Below, piece after piece: positions 8,337 to 16,547 of a stretch of DNA of 35,849 nt. The stretch spans positions 1 to 35,849 of the forward strand of contig NZ_JADHEC010000036.1 in assembly GCF_015277675.1 (NCBI RefSeq), given 5' to 3'. A model generated the notes under the pieces. It made no database searches, was not told the origin of the DNA, and saw nothing but the letters and a program-made list of their open reading frames with translations. The stretch comes from Flavobacterium soyangense. GTDB taxonomy: Bacteria; Bacteroidota; Bacteroidia; Flavobacteriales; Flavobacteriaceae. Both the position numbers and the translations under genes were made by a program. The number at the start of each line of letters is the position of its first letter. Position 1 is the stretch's first letter.

Positions 8337-9041
8337 TTATTGATAGAGTATGTTTGTGGATAAAAAGTCCTTTATTGTGGATGGGTTCATATACCGCTCC
8401 TTTTTTTTGTTTGTTGTTAAATTAATCGGTCCTAACCAATTTGCTCTTTTAAGGTTTTCCCTAACATTGATGCTCCAATCCAAGAGTTGATAACCTAAAC
8501 CGTGATTAATGCAGTTTAAATCAGTGTTGAACTCGAATTTATCAACTGCTCTTTTAGAAAATATTTCAATGACAACCACATTCCACATTTTACTGAATCC
8601 TTTGTTCAAATAATCTGAAACGTGACATAATTCGTGTCCTAAAACGCCTATTTGAGCGTTATAATTGAGCTTTTTTAACAATATTGTATCAAGATATTTG
8701 GTGCTTTTTTCACTAATCGTAATAATGTAGGTTCTTTTTTTGGCGGAACGAAACATGCTATATAGGGTTGGTCTAGTAGTCAATGGTGTTGTACTATTTT
8801 TAATCCTAAATTTTATTTTTGTGTCTTTAAGTTCCGGAAAATAGGACAACGCGATTAGCATTTGATTTTCATATTTTGTCGACAAAACTTTATTGTTTCC
8901 AAACCTTGACCTTAAGCTCGCTAAGTTATTGTCCTTCAAACTATCTCGTTTAAATTCTTTTATGATTTCTTGTGCTTTTAAGTCATTTGCAAACAAAACC
9001 AAAAGGGCAATGCTTAAAGTTATTTTTAAATATTTCACCAT
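8337..9041 (-). CDS. Exported putative zinc metallopeptidase (HExxH)
   Basis: This 234-residue protein has a signal peptide (MVKYLKITLSIALLVLFANDLKAQ). HELCH at residues 136-140 is an HExxH zinc motif, followed by FSKRAVDKFEFNTD, in which E170xxxD174 could supply the third ligand as in M48-like gluzincins. It is much shorter than M48 proteases and has no transmembrane segments beyond the signal, so it is probably a small periplasmic or secreted peptidase. I do not recognise a named family. It is convergent with the nucleoside hydrolase and lies 27 nt downstream of the DUF547 gene in the same direction. Confidence 0.65.
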   Translation of the reverse strand: MVKYLKITLSIALLVLFANDLKAQEIIKEFKRDSLKDNNLASLRSRFGNNKVLSTKYENQMLIALSYFPELKDTKIKFRIKNSTTPLTTRPTLYSMFRSAKKRTYIITISEKSTKYLDTILLKKLNYNAQIGVLGHELCHVSDYLNKGFSKMWNVVVIEIFSKRAVDKFEFNTDLNCINHGLGYQLLDWSINVRENLKRANWLGPINLTTNKKKERYMNPSTIKDFLSTNILYQ

Positions 9042-9068
9042 TGTTTATTGTTAAATTTTAAATTAAAG

Positions 9069-9758
9069 CTAGACATAATTTCCCAAATACATTTCCCAAT
9101 TATATTGATTGTACAAGATTTTATAATTTGACAAATCCAAATCGAATATTTTTGACAATATACTTTTAATTCCATTTGTACCCTCAAAATCTCCTCTGTA
9201 CCAATATAACAATTTTGAGGTTTTTATGATTTTATCATTTTGGTCGATAGTTGTTTCAGATACGATAAACGAATACATTGCCTCGTCTAATTGTTCGTCC
9301 AGCTTTTTGACAGTATAAAAAGCAATTGGAGGACAACTTTTTGCTCCACAATTCAAGGCAAAATGAATTCGAAAGTCTATTTGTTGGACAGCTAAATTTC
9401 TAACTAACAACTTTACAAAAGGATTTGATAAGTAACCCAAACTCCATTTCCACTGGTATTTTCTCAAAATACCGTGTTCAATGTCGTCTAAACTAAATTG
9501 CGCTTGGGCAACTTGAATTATTCTTTCGGAAAATAATTTTCTCCCATATGATTTTTTGCGAAAAGAGAGGACTTGAAAATAAGCATTGTAGATATTGATC
9601 CAAAAGGTTTTCTTGGCTTCATCCGTAATTAATTGATGGCTAAATTCAATTAAAGAAACACTCCTTAATTTGTGTTCTATACACGAAGTGTCTTCACTTA
9701 ATTTTACGTTAAGCAATAATTTTTCTGAAAGAAACAATAAAGAATTCGTGTTTTCCAT
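9069..9758 (-). CDS. DUF547 protein (cytoplasmic form)
   Basis: The DUF547 signature is clear: FWINIYNAYFQ, then HFALNCGAKSCPPIAFY with the conserved Cys pair, then a short hydrophobic C-terminus. The frame opens 84 nt further upstream at a TTG (9842), but a near-perfect promoter (TTG-N18-TAAATTTG, 9810-9838) lies inside that stretch, so I prefer the ATG at 9758 (229 residues). That form has no signal peptide, unlike the second DUF547 copy at 25085-25828. The function of DUF547 is unknown; the conserved Cys/His/Asn residues suggest a thiol hydrolase-like fold, which is inference. Confidence 0.75.
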   Translation of the reverse strand: MENTNSLLFLSEKLLLNVKLSEDTSCIEHKLRSVSLIEFSHQLITDEAKKTFWINIYNAYFQVLSFRKKSYGRKLFSERIIQVAQAQFSLDDIEHGILRKYQWKWSLGYLSNPFVKLLVRNLAVQQIDFRIHFALNCGAKSCPPIAFYTVKKLDEQLDEAMYSFIVSETTIDQNDKIIKTSKLLYWYRGDFEGTNGIKSILSKIFDLDLSNYKILYNQYNWEMYLGNYV

Positions 9759-9809
9759 TGCATAAATAATAGCCAACAAATATTCAAATTTCTTGTATTT
9801 TGGGTTAGA

Positions 9810-9838
9810 CAAATTTAAAATTCTTTGAAGACGAACAA
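9810..9838 (-). promoter_or_regulatory. Bacteroidota promoter of the DUF547 gene
   Basis: On the minus strand TTG (9836-9838) and TAAATTTG (9810-9817) are 18 nt apart, matching the TTG / TAnnTTTG consensus exactly. It places transcription start near 9803 and argues for the ATG at 9758. Confidence 0.5.
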
Positions 9839-9921
9839 TCAACTCATGTTTTTCATCTTGCTTAGTCTACCGACCATAAATTGTGAAAATCCAAATGGAG
9901 TAGCTAAATTGTATTCTTATT

Positions 9922-10674
9922 TTAGTTTTTTACCTTATCCAAAAAAGCATTCAAAGCCGTCCAATATTCTTGATTGTCTTGATTATTCTTCCACAAGGCT
10001 TTTGAGCCATGTTTTCCTTTTCCTTTTGGTATAAATTGTAGTTGACTATTATTTAATGTCATTTTTGTTAACAAGCTTGTTAATTCTGGTGCTTCTTCAC
10101 TCGACGAAGTGACAAACATCGGCTTACTAAACCCAACTAATTCCTCTTTCAGGGACTTTTTCTGTTCCCCAAAATAATCTCCAGGGCTAAATGCAATTAC
10201 GGCTTTTATTTTATCACTAGATTTCGCAAAATACAATGCTAAAGCTGAAGAGTAAGAGCTTCCCCAAAGAATAATTTTTTTATTGTATTTTTTGTAAGCA
10301 AAATCAATTGCAGCTTGTATGTCTTGCTCTGCATCCAGATAATCAGTTGGTTTTCCCAATTTTATTGCTTTTACAAAAGTTTCATTTTCCTTGTTATTCA
10401 CAGTACCTCCCGAGCGTTGATCAATAGCAATTAAATTAAAGCCCTTTTTATAAAGTGTTACTGCGATTTCATCGTATTCGGCTTTGTTGTACCTAGCTTG
10501 ATGGCAAAGTAAAATGACAGGTAATTTGTTATCGTTATGATACAAATTTGCCGAAATTGGCAATCCATCAATAGAAGGGAAACTAATTTTTTGAGGGATA
10601 ATGTCTTGACTATATGATTTTTTTGAAGTTAAGAATGCTGTCAAAATCAGTAATAGGAGAACTGTGTTTTTCAT
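9922..10674 (-). CDS. Exported alpha/beta hydrolase
   Basis: This 250-residue protein has a signal peptide (MKNTVLLLLILTAFLTSKKSYSQ) and a dienelactone-hydrolase/prolyl-oligopeptidase-type core. The nucleophile elbow reads LWGSSYSSALAL (G-S-S-Y-S), the oxyanion strand LPVILLCHQARYN, and the probable catalytic His lies in GKGKHGSKAL near the C-terminus. HQARYN in place of the usual HGxxG is noteworthy, since many extracellular esterases of this subgroup have HQ. The substrate is unknown. It is separated from the DUF547 gene by a promoter-containing gap, so it is probably its own unit. Confidence 0.8.
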   Translation of the reverse strand: MKNTVLLLLILTAFLTSKKSYSQDIIPQKISFPSIDGLPISANLYHNDNKLPVILLCHQARYNKAEYDEIAVTLYKKGFNLIAIDQRSGGTVNNKENETFVKAIKLGKPTDYLDAEQDIQAAIDFAYKKYNKKIILWGSSYSSALALYFAKSSDKIKAVIAFSPGDYFGEQKKSLKEELVGFSKPMFVTSSSEEAPELTSLLTKMTLNNSQLQFIPKGKGKHGSKALWKNNQDNQEYWTALNAFLDKVKN

Positions 10675-10903
10675 AATTTATTTATTTTTTAATCAATTTA
10701 TTACGGCAGAAGTTTTGTTTTTTTTAAACGTTTTATAAAAATTAAAGATATTATAGAAAAGTCAAAATGAAACCCAATATATTTAAATATTAATTTTTGT
10801 CCTAAAAAAAATTCTTTGAGGATATAAAAGTACCCCAGACTAAAAATTATCATCTAAAGGTAAGATATTGACAACCCTATCATTTTTAGATTTATGATGA
10901 AAA

Positions 10904-11173
10904 CTATATTTTTTTTGTTTCTTCGATGATTTTGGACTTTCTTTCCTGCGTCATTTTTACATTTTTATTTATTTTGGATTTGAAAGAATTATTGATAAGA
11001 ACATCAATAAATCTGGATTGATTTTCATATGAATCACAACTTTTACAAATTGATTTGTGCAATTGTAATTGTATTTTTTCTTTAAAAGATAATCGGGAAA
11101 CGATTTGTTTATCTATTAATTGCGTTGTTTTTTCACAAGAATTTATCATTAGTTTCATTATTTTATGAATCAT
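10904..11173 (-). CDS. Small zinc-finger (zf-HC2-like) anti-sigma candidate
   Basis: This 89-residue protein has H-x3-C-x2-C (HKSICKSC, about residues 39-46), the zinc motif of ZAS-type anti-sigma factors, preceded by an amphipathic helix with conserved Ser/Lys. It starts 24 nt after the ECF sigma gene in the same direction, the normal place for a cognate anti-sigma. It has no transmembrane segment, so it would be a soluble sensor or a minimal sigma-binding domain. The C-terminus is highly charged. Confidence 0.65.
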   Translation of the reverse strand: MIHKIMKLMINSCEKTTQLIDKQIVSRLSFKEKIQLQLHKSICKSCDSYENQSRFIDVLINNSFKSKINKNVKMTQERKSKIIEETKKI

Positions 11174-11197
11174 ATTCTAATAGAATTGTCGGGTAGA

Positions 11198-11782
11198 TTA
11201 ATGAGTCCAATTTGTTTCTAAACACTTTTTTAAAAGCAGTTTTGATCTGTGAACAATTTGCCAATAATTAGACACGGTAATTTCTAATTCCTGACAAATT
11301 TCATCCGTTTTTTTATCTGTCAAATATTTATACGTTATGGCATCTTTCCATTTTTGAGGTAAATTTTGTATGCAATTCTCGAATACTCTGTTAAATTCAG
11401 GATTGTCCAGCAATTCTTCTTCTTGGTTCCAAATTGGATTAATTTCGTTGCTTTGCCAATGTCCGGTTTCGTCAAACAAACCATCAGAAAGTTCGTAGCC
11501 TCTATTTTCAGAAATACTGAAAGTTAGTTTAGTTGTTTTGGCACTCAAACGGTAATAATCAATCACTTTATTATTGAGAATAGAAAATAACCAGGTTTTT
11601 GGTTGACTTTTACCCTGAAAAGTATCTATTTTATTGAAAGCAGCCATAAACGTTTCTTGCACTAAATCTTCAGCCGTTTCTTTTGATGAAGTCTTGTATA
11701 ATGCCCAAGTAAAAAGCTCATCACTAAAGTGATTAACCCATTTTTCAAGTATTTTTTTTGAATTTTCTTTGACAATTTCCAT
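11198..11782 (-). CDS. ECF-type RNA polymerase sigma factor
   Basis: Region 2 is visible as FTWALYKTSSKETAEDLVQE (-10 recognition and core binding) with AFNKIDTFQGKSQPKTWLF, and region 4 as LPQKWKDAITYKYLTDKKTD followed by a helix-turn-helix (EICQELEITVSNYWQIVHRS). The frame extends up to GTG/ATG at 11812-11807, but a perfect TATCTTTG -7 element covers 11812-11819, which would put those codons at or before the transcript start. The ATG at 11782 (MEIVKENSKK, 194 residues) is therefore the likelier start. It is divergent from msrA and upstream of a small zinc-finger gene. The trigger is unknown; oxidative or envelope stress is suggested by the MsrA/B neighbours. Confidence 0.85.
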   Translation of the reverse strand: MEIVKENSKKILEKWVNHFSDELFTWALYKTSSKETAEDLVQETFMAAFNKIDTFQGKSQPKTWLFSILNNKVIDYYRLSAKTTKLTFSISENRGYELSDGLFDETGHWQSNEINPIWNQEEELLDNPEFNRVFENCIQNLPQKWKDAITYKYLTDKKTDEICQELEITVSNYWQIVHRSKLLLKKCLETNWTH

Positions 11783-11811
11783 AAATAATTTTCTTTGTTG
11801 TTTTGGCATCA

Positions 11812-11819
11812 CAAAGATA
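11812..11819 (-). promoter_or_regulatory. -7 element of the sigma-factor gene
   Basis: TATCTTTG on the minus strand is an exact TAnnTTTG match. A TTA, not TTG, lies 17 nt upstream. The site fixes the sigma-factor start at 11782 instead of 11812. Confidence 0.5.
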
Positions 11820-11907
11820 ATTTATTAATTTAGTCTTAATTTGTAAAGTAACCGACAAATTAGGTTAAAATTTACGGCTTATTTTGCTAAAAATTAATAA
11901 CATACTT

Positions 11908-12552
11908 ATGAAAACAAAATTTTTAGGTTTTTCTTTATTATTACTAAGTTTATACAGTTGCAATTCAAACGGGCAAACTAAAAAATTGTCTACTGAACCA
12001 AAACCAGGCAAGGCCATTGCTGTCTTTGCCGAAGGTTGTTTTTGGTGTAGCGAACACGTTTTTGAAGCAATAGCAGGTGTAGACGAAGCTGTTTCAGGTT
12101 ACACAGGAGGAACTACCAAAAACCCTTCTTATGAACAAGTTGGAGGCGAACAAACAGGTCATGCCGAATCTGTTTTGGTTTATTATGACCCAAAAGTTGT
12201 TAGTTATAGCCAACTAGTCGATGCCTTTTTTGCGTCACAAGACCCAACAACTCCCAATCAACAAGGTCCTGATAGAGGGCCATCCTATCGTTCAATTGCT
12301 TTTTATAGAAATGAAGCCGAAAAAAGTATTATTAAAGCTAAAATTTCAGAATTAGAAAGAAAAAAGGTTTTCTCGAATCCTATTGTAACAGAAATTAAGC
12401 CTTTGTCTGATTTTTACAAAGCAGAAGATTATCACCAAAATTATATTAAGTTACATTCTAACGGTGAAAACCCTTACGTAACTAACGTTTCTATTCCTAG
12501 ATATGAGCTTTTTAAAAAGACATTTAAAGGTAAATTAAAAGCAAAATCATAA
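11908..12552 (+). CDS. msrA: Peptide-methionine (S)-S-oxide reductase MsrA, lipoprotein
   Basis: The catalytic motif GCFWCSEHVFEAI with the nucleophilic Cys, VSGYTGG, and GHAESVLVYYDPK identify MsrA. The N-terminus is a lipoprotein signal (hydrophobic run ending LLSLYSC), so the enzyme is anchored in the envelope and repairs oxidised periplasmic or surface proteins. The ATG at 11908 is chosen over an in-frame TTG at 11884 because it places the signal peptide correctly. MsrB follows 12 nt later, giving repair of both sulfoxide epimers. The unit is divergent from the ECF sigma factor. Confidence 0.95.
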   Translation: MKTKFLGFSLLLLSLYSCNSNGQTKKLSTEPKPGKAIAVFAEGCFWCSEHVFEAIAGVDEAVSGYTGGTTKNPSYEQVGGEQTGHAESVLVYYDPKVVSYSQLVDAFFASQDPTTPNQQGPDRGPSYRSIAFYRNEAEKSIIKAKISELERKKVFSNPIVTEIKPLSDFYKAEDYHQNYIKLHSNGENPYVTNVSIPRYELFKKTFKGKLKAKS

Positions 12553-12564
12553 ATAATAAAAAAA

Positions 12565-13095
12565 ATGAAACTACACACGCAAATAGCAGGAATCTCATTA
12601 TTATTGATATCGATAGTGGCTTGCATGGGATCCAAAAATAAAGAAGTTAAAGATTTGCCCTTAGCAATTCAACAGGGATTATCATTGTCCGATACATCAC
12701 TTGTAAAAGTAGTAAAAACGGATGCTCAATGGAAAAAGGATCTAACGCCAAATCAGTATTTTATTTTAAGGGAACAAGGAACAGAACCACCTTTTAATAA
12801 TGAATATCACGACAATCACGCCGAAGGATATTACTTTTGTGCGGGTTGCAAATTGCCTTTGTTCTCTTCAAAAACAAAATTTGATTCAGGAACAGGCTGG
12901 CCAAGTTTTTACGCCCCTATACAAAAAAACAGAGTAAAAGAAGTTGTAGATAGAAGCTACGGAACCGTTAGAGGCGAAATAGTATGCGCAAGATGTGAAG
13001 GGCATTTAGGACACGTTTTTGATGATGGACCGGCTCCAACAGGACTGAGATATTGTATGGATTCAGGAGCCTTATTATTCTTGAAATCGAAATAA
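12565..13095 (+). CDS. msrB: Peptide-methionine (R)-S-oxide reductase MsrB, lipoprotein
   Basis: This 176-residue protein carries the two zinc-binding pairs CAGC and CARC, the motif FDSGTGWPSFYAPI, GHLGHVFDDGPAPTGLRYC and the catalytic RYCMDSGAL near the C-terminus. The usual RYCxNS has Asn replaced by Asp, a common minor variant. The N-terminus ends in ISIVACMGS, a lipobox, so like MsrA it is a lipoprotein. The pair probably uses an unseen membrane thiol donor. It ends 19 nt before a strong terminator. Confidence 0.95.
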   Translation: MKLHTQIAGISLLLISIVACMGSKNKEVKDLPLAIQQGLSLSDTSLVKVVKTDAQWKKDLTPNQYFILREQGTEPPFNNEYHDNHAEGYYFCAGCKLPLFSSKTKFDSGTGWPSFYAPIQKNRVKEVVDRSYGTVRGEIVCARCEGHLGHVFDDGPAPTGLRYCMDSGALLFLKSK

Positions 13096-13113
13096 TTTTT
13101 ACAAATAATTTTG

Positions 13114-13146
13114 AAAACCGTCTTGTTGTACAAGACGGTTTTTTTT
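13114..13146 (+). terminator. Bidirectional terminator between msrB and the glycan operon
   Basis: AAAACCGTCTTG (13114-13125) pairs perfectly over 12 bp with CAAGACGGTTTT (13131-13142), loop TTGTA, T-run after. It lies between two converging genes and can serve both. Confidence 0.9.
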
Positions 13147-13166
13147 ATGCAAAATAATGCTACATT

Positions 13167-14195
13167 TTAAAAACACTTTTTTATAAGTGCTTCAACGGGT
13201 TTGTTTTGCGGAGTATAATCTTCATTGCCTAATCCTCCTGAAGTTTCGTTCTTTGGATACCATTTCCACAAAAATGCTCCTTTAAACCAACTTTTGTTTG
13301 CAAATGCCTCAAAAAATCCCTGATACGCATTGGTTTGTGCTTGAAAATTTAAGTTTGTTGATGTAGGATTCCAAGGTTCAAAAGTAGTTTTGTCGACACT
13401 TTTATAACCAATTTCGGTAAAAATCACATTTTTGCTAAATGTATTTCGGAGTTGATTAATTTTATTTATGTGAGCATTCCAGTTCGTTACAACTTCATCA
13501 ACCGTTGGAGTTATTGAGTTTGACACGGGGAAATAAGCATCAATGCCTATATAGTCAAGTTTGTCCCAAAATGGCACTTGTAAATATTCGTCCCAGTTGG
13601 CGGCATAAATTAATTTTCCGCGATACACTTTTCTAACTCTATCAATTAAATCATTCCAAAAGGCAGGCCTATTTTGGACTACTAATTTCATTTCGGTTCC
13701 AATACAAAACATTTCGATACCCAAAGTTTCTGATAATGTTGCAAAATGCAAAATGTAATTGCGATAGTCGTTTTCCCAGATTAACCAATCACTTTCAGAT
13801 GACAGCGTAAAAACACCAGTATAAGATCCCATAACCCATAATTGTGGCTTCATCATTGTTTTGATTCCTCTGGATTTTGCCAAATTTGTCGTGGTCGTTA
13901 TTCCAAGATCAGATTCTCCCCACCAAGAGTTTACGGGGTCAAATCGGACAGTTGGTGAATTTAATTTACAAAACGCAAAAGGTACTTGGGATATCCAACC
14001 ACAATTTATATTAGCTAATGGAATAATATTATCGATGTTAATTGGAGAATTTGTTGCTACATAGTTTACTCCTTTTATATCAAAATTAGCAACTACTGGT
14101 TCTTTTATTGCAGGTCGTTGAGCTATGGTATCTTGATTAGAATTACAAGAAAAGATAGAAAAAAGAATGCCTATATATACAATTTGTAGATTCAT
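13167..14195 (-). CDS. GH113-like glycosidase, lipoprotein
   Basis: This 342-residue TIM-barrel protein resembles GH113 (beta-mannanase family). The likely acid/base Glu lies in FCIGTEMKLV and the nucleophile Glu in VIFTEIGYKSVD; YAANWDEYLQ and WDKLDYIGIDAYFP are further conserved barrel strands. The start is a lipobox (ILFSIFSC), so it is attached to the outer membrane or periplasmic face. It is the last gene of the operon and lies 4 nt after a paralog with about the same architecture. It may trim or release the polymer made by the upstream synthases. Mannan specificity is inferred from the family, not proven. Confidence 0.75.
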   Translation of the reverse strand: MNLQIVYIGILFSIFSCNSNQDTIAQRPAIKEPVVANFDIKGVNYVATNSPINIDNIIPLANINCGWISQVPFAFCKLNSPTVRFDPVNSWWGESDLGITTTTNLAKSRGIKTMMKPQLWVMGSYTGVFTLSSESDWLIWENDYRNYILHFATLSETLGIEMFCIGTEMKLVVQNRPAFWNDLIDRVRKVYRGKLIYAANWDEYLQVPFWDKLDYIGIDAYFPVSNSITPTVDEVVTNWNAHINKINQLRNTFSKNVIFTEIGYKSVDKTTFEPWNPTSTNLNFQAQTNAYQGFFEAFANKSWFKGAFLWKWYPKNETSGGLGNEDYTPQNKPVEALIKKCF

Positions 14196-14199
14196 AATT

Positions 14200-15201
14200 T
14201 TAATTTTTAGAATACCATTTATTAATAATTTTTTGGACTGGCTTGTTCTGTGGGGAATAATCTGAATTTAATTCCTTCTCGACAGCATTTTCGTCATACC
14301 ATTTCCAAACAAATCCCCCAGCTACAAAATCGGTTTGCCAGATAGTGTTATAAAAGGCGGAATAGGCATTTTCTTGTGCTTTTAAATTTATGTTTTTAGA
14401 ATTTGCTGTTTTTTCAAATTCCCATTGTTTATTGGCAGCAAAATCAACGCTTCGATAACCGTATTCGGTGAAAATAATTTTCTTCATGTACTTTTCGCTA
14501 AATAATTTTAATCGCATACTAATGGTTTTCCACTTTGGTTCTAAATCTTCGATTTGCGGTGTTTTTTTGTCGGATAATGGAAAATAGCCATCAATACCAA
14601 TATAATCTAACTTGTCCCAAAACTTAATATGCTCATATTCGTCCCAATTTGCTGCATAAGTAAGTTTTCCTTTATAGACTTTCCTAATTTCACGGATTAG
14701 ATTTTCGAAAAATTTAGGGTGATTACTGGTATATGTTTTCAATTCGGTGCCAATTGATAGCATTTCCACATCCAAGCTATCTGCAATTCTGGCCAAATAC
14801 AGTAAATGATTTTTATAATTTTCTTCCCAATTGTTCATTGTTTTGCCACTTAAGTCAAAATCTCCAGCCCAACCAATATTATTTACCCAATAATGCGGTT
14901 TTAATAAAATTTTCAAATGGGTTTCCTTTGCTTTTTTAATGGCAGAAATCATCCCAATTTCAGTATCTCCGTACCAATTTTTAGGAGAGTTGTACTCAAT
15001 TTTACTGCTGTTCGCATTCAAAAAGCTAAATGGGCAAATGGCAATCCAATTGGAGTTTATATTTTTTAAATTATCAATTCCTGATAATTTACTTTTATTT
15101 TTTGGGGAAACAAAATTAACGCCTTTTATTTTGTTTAATGAAATTCCCTGTGAAAAACAGAAGCAGTGCATAAAAATTAAAAGCAGAATGGTTTTCTTCA
15201 T
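14200..15201 (-). CDS. GH113-like glycosidase, secreted paralog
   Basis: This 333-residue protein is a clear paralog of its downstream neighbour: LSIGTELKTY and IIFTEYGYRSVDF hold the two catalytic Glu, and YAANWDEYEHIKFWDKLDY with IGIDGYFPLSD are shared. The signal peptide (MKKTILLLIFMHCFCFSQG) lacks an obvious lipobox at the cleavage site, so it is probably soluble in the periplasm or secreted. The gaps of 7 nt to the GT-C gene and 4 nt to the second GH113 gene imply one transcript. Tandem duplication with different localisation suggests action on two sides of the envelope or on two linkages. Confidence 0.75.
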   Translation of the reverse strand: MKKTILLLIFMHCFCFSQGISLNKIKGVNFVSPKNKSKLSGIDNLKNINSNWIAICPFSFLNANSSKIEYNSPKNWYGDTEIGMISAIKKAKETHLKILLKPHYWVNNIGWAGDFDLSGKTMNNWEENYKNHLLYLARIADSLDVEMLSIGTELKTYTSNHPKFFENLIREIRKVYKGKLTYAANWDEYEHIKFWDKLDYIGIDGYFPLSDKKTPQIEDLEPKWKTISMRLKLFSEKYMKKIIFTEYGYRSVDFAANKQWEFEKTANSKNINLKAQENAYSAFYNTIWQTDFVAGGFVWKWYDENAVEKELNSDYSPQNKPVQKIINKWYSKN

Positions 15202-15208
15202 CGTAAAA

Positions 15209-16546
15209 TTATAGCGGATTTGTTAATATGTTACTATTGGATTTTTTTGTTATTTCATAAAAAAATATTCCGTAAACTACTGAATATTCAACAATTAGCA
15301 AAAAAATACTCTCCTTAAATTCAGGATTGGAATAGGCAAAATAACTCAATATAATTAGAAAACTCCATACTATTGGAAACTTGAATTTTGTAAAAACCCC
15401 AATCACAACCAGATTAATTATATACCAAGGATGGACAGTTGTCGATGTAAAAAAATAGACGCTTAAAACGATTAGAATATTTTGAAGCAAGTCCGATGTT
15501 GATTTGCATTTTCCAAAAAAGGCATTATAAATTAAGTATAAAATCATCAAAATGGGAATTATTTTTCCGGTGGTATGAATAACATTATACCCCGTAATCC
15601 AAAAACCAATTTCACGAATAACGTAGTAAATACTGGCGTTGAATTCGAAATTAGTAAACCATAAACCAATCGTTTCGGAATAGTTATGAATCAATTCGGG
15701 AGACAAAAACGGTAAAAAAAAGATTAGATTTATTCCGATTACAATTCCATAAAATACTATACTTTTTTTAAACCCAAATTTTTGAAAAAACAATGGTAAA
15801 AATAACAGTGGTAATAGTTTGGTTGAAATTGATAAACCCAATACCAGTGCGGCCCATTTCCATTTACCTTGATGCAACAGGTACATACTGCCAACGAAAA
15901 AAAACAACATCACCCCTTCGAAATGGAGGTTTCCCGTGAGTTCTATAAGCACCAAAGGATTTAGAAAATACCAAAACATTTTGTTGGGGTTTTGATTAAG
16001 TGCCAACAATAATTTTCGCCCAAAATAATAAATTCCAATATCTGCCAAAATGATTACTATCCTAAAAACTAAAATAGAACCAAGGATTGATTTCCCCGTA
16101 AGCACTCCTGCCAAAGCAAAAATAAATTGATTAAAAGGAGGGTAATTAGAAAAATGAGAAGCACTTAAACTTCCCATTTTTTCATACAAAATTCCTGCTT
16201 GCGGGAAAGTGGCAATGGAATTTATTATTTGATTTGGTAAAAATCCGTATGGATTTATTCCGGTTGCTATCAACCGTCCATCCCATATAAATCGATAAAA
16301 ATCCTGAGAAAGAAATGGTGTTGAAAAAAGAAGTATAATTCTAAAAAATAGTCCGATTTTAAAATAGTAAACTGAACTTATTCCATTGGTTTTAATTAAA
16401 TAATAGGTCGAAACAAAAGCCGTTGCATACAGTAAAAAAAGAATTCCGAACTGTTGCCTTTCAAAAAAATAGCCCAAAACAGAATAACAAATTACCAGTA
16501 AAAACGCCAGTATAAAAGTAAGATATTTAGGATTTATTGAGAGCAA
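15209..16546 (-). CDS. GT-C polyprenyl-phosphate-mannose-type mannosyltransferase-like membrane protein
   Basis: This 445-residue protein has about 11-12 membrane segments. The first periplasmic loop carries SQDFYRFIWDGRLIATGINP, the Asp-containing motif of MptA/MptB-like and related GT-C enzymes that use polyprenyl-phospho-sugars. The start is a TTG one base after the stop of the preceding gene (TAA-G-TTG); no ATG is available in frame and the upstream frame closes at once, so re-initiation at TTG is likely. It lies between the CslA-like synthase and the two GH113-like genes. Its donor could be made by the DPM-like GT2 two genes upstream. Confidence 0.72.
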   Translation of the reverse strand: MLSINPKYLTFILAFLLVICYSVLGYFFERQQFGILFLLYATAFVSTYYLIKTNGISSVYYFKIGLFFRIILLFSTPFLSQDFYRFIWDGRLIATGINPYGFLPNQIINSIATFPQAGILYEKMGSLSASHFSNYPPFNQFIFALAGVLTGKSILGSILVFRIVIILADIGIYYFGRKLLLALNQNPNKMFWYFLNPLVLIELTGNLHFEGVMLFFFVGSMYLLHQGKWKWAALVLGLSISTKLLPLLFLPLFFQKFGFKKSIVFYGIVIGINLIFFLPFLSPELIHNYSETIGLWFTNFEFNASIYYVIREIGFWITGYNVIHTTGKIIPILMILYLIYNAFFGKCKSTSDLLQNILIVLSVYFFTSTTVHPWYIINLVVIGVFTKFKFPIVWSFLIILSYFAYSNPEFKESIFLLIVEYSVVYGIFFYEITKKSNSNILTNPL

Positions 16547-16547
16547 C

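Noticed and set aside
11782..11812. GTG/ATG at 11812-11807 as start of the ECF sigma factor
   Set aside because: These codons overlap or abut an exact TATCTTTG -7 element, so they would lie at or before the transcript start.
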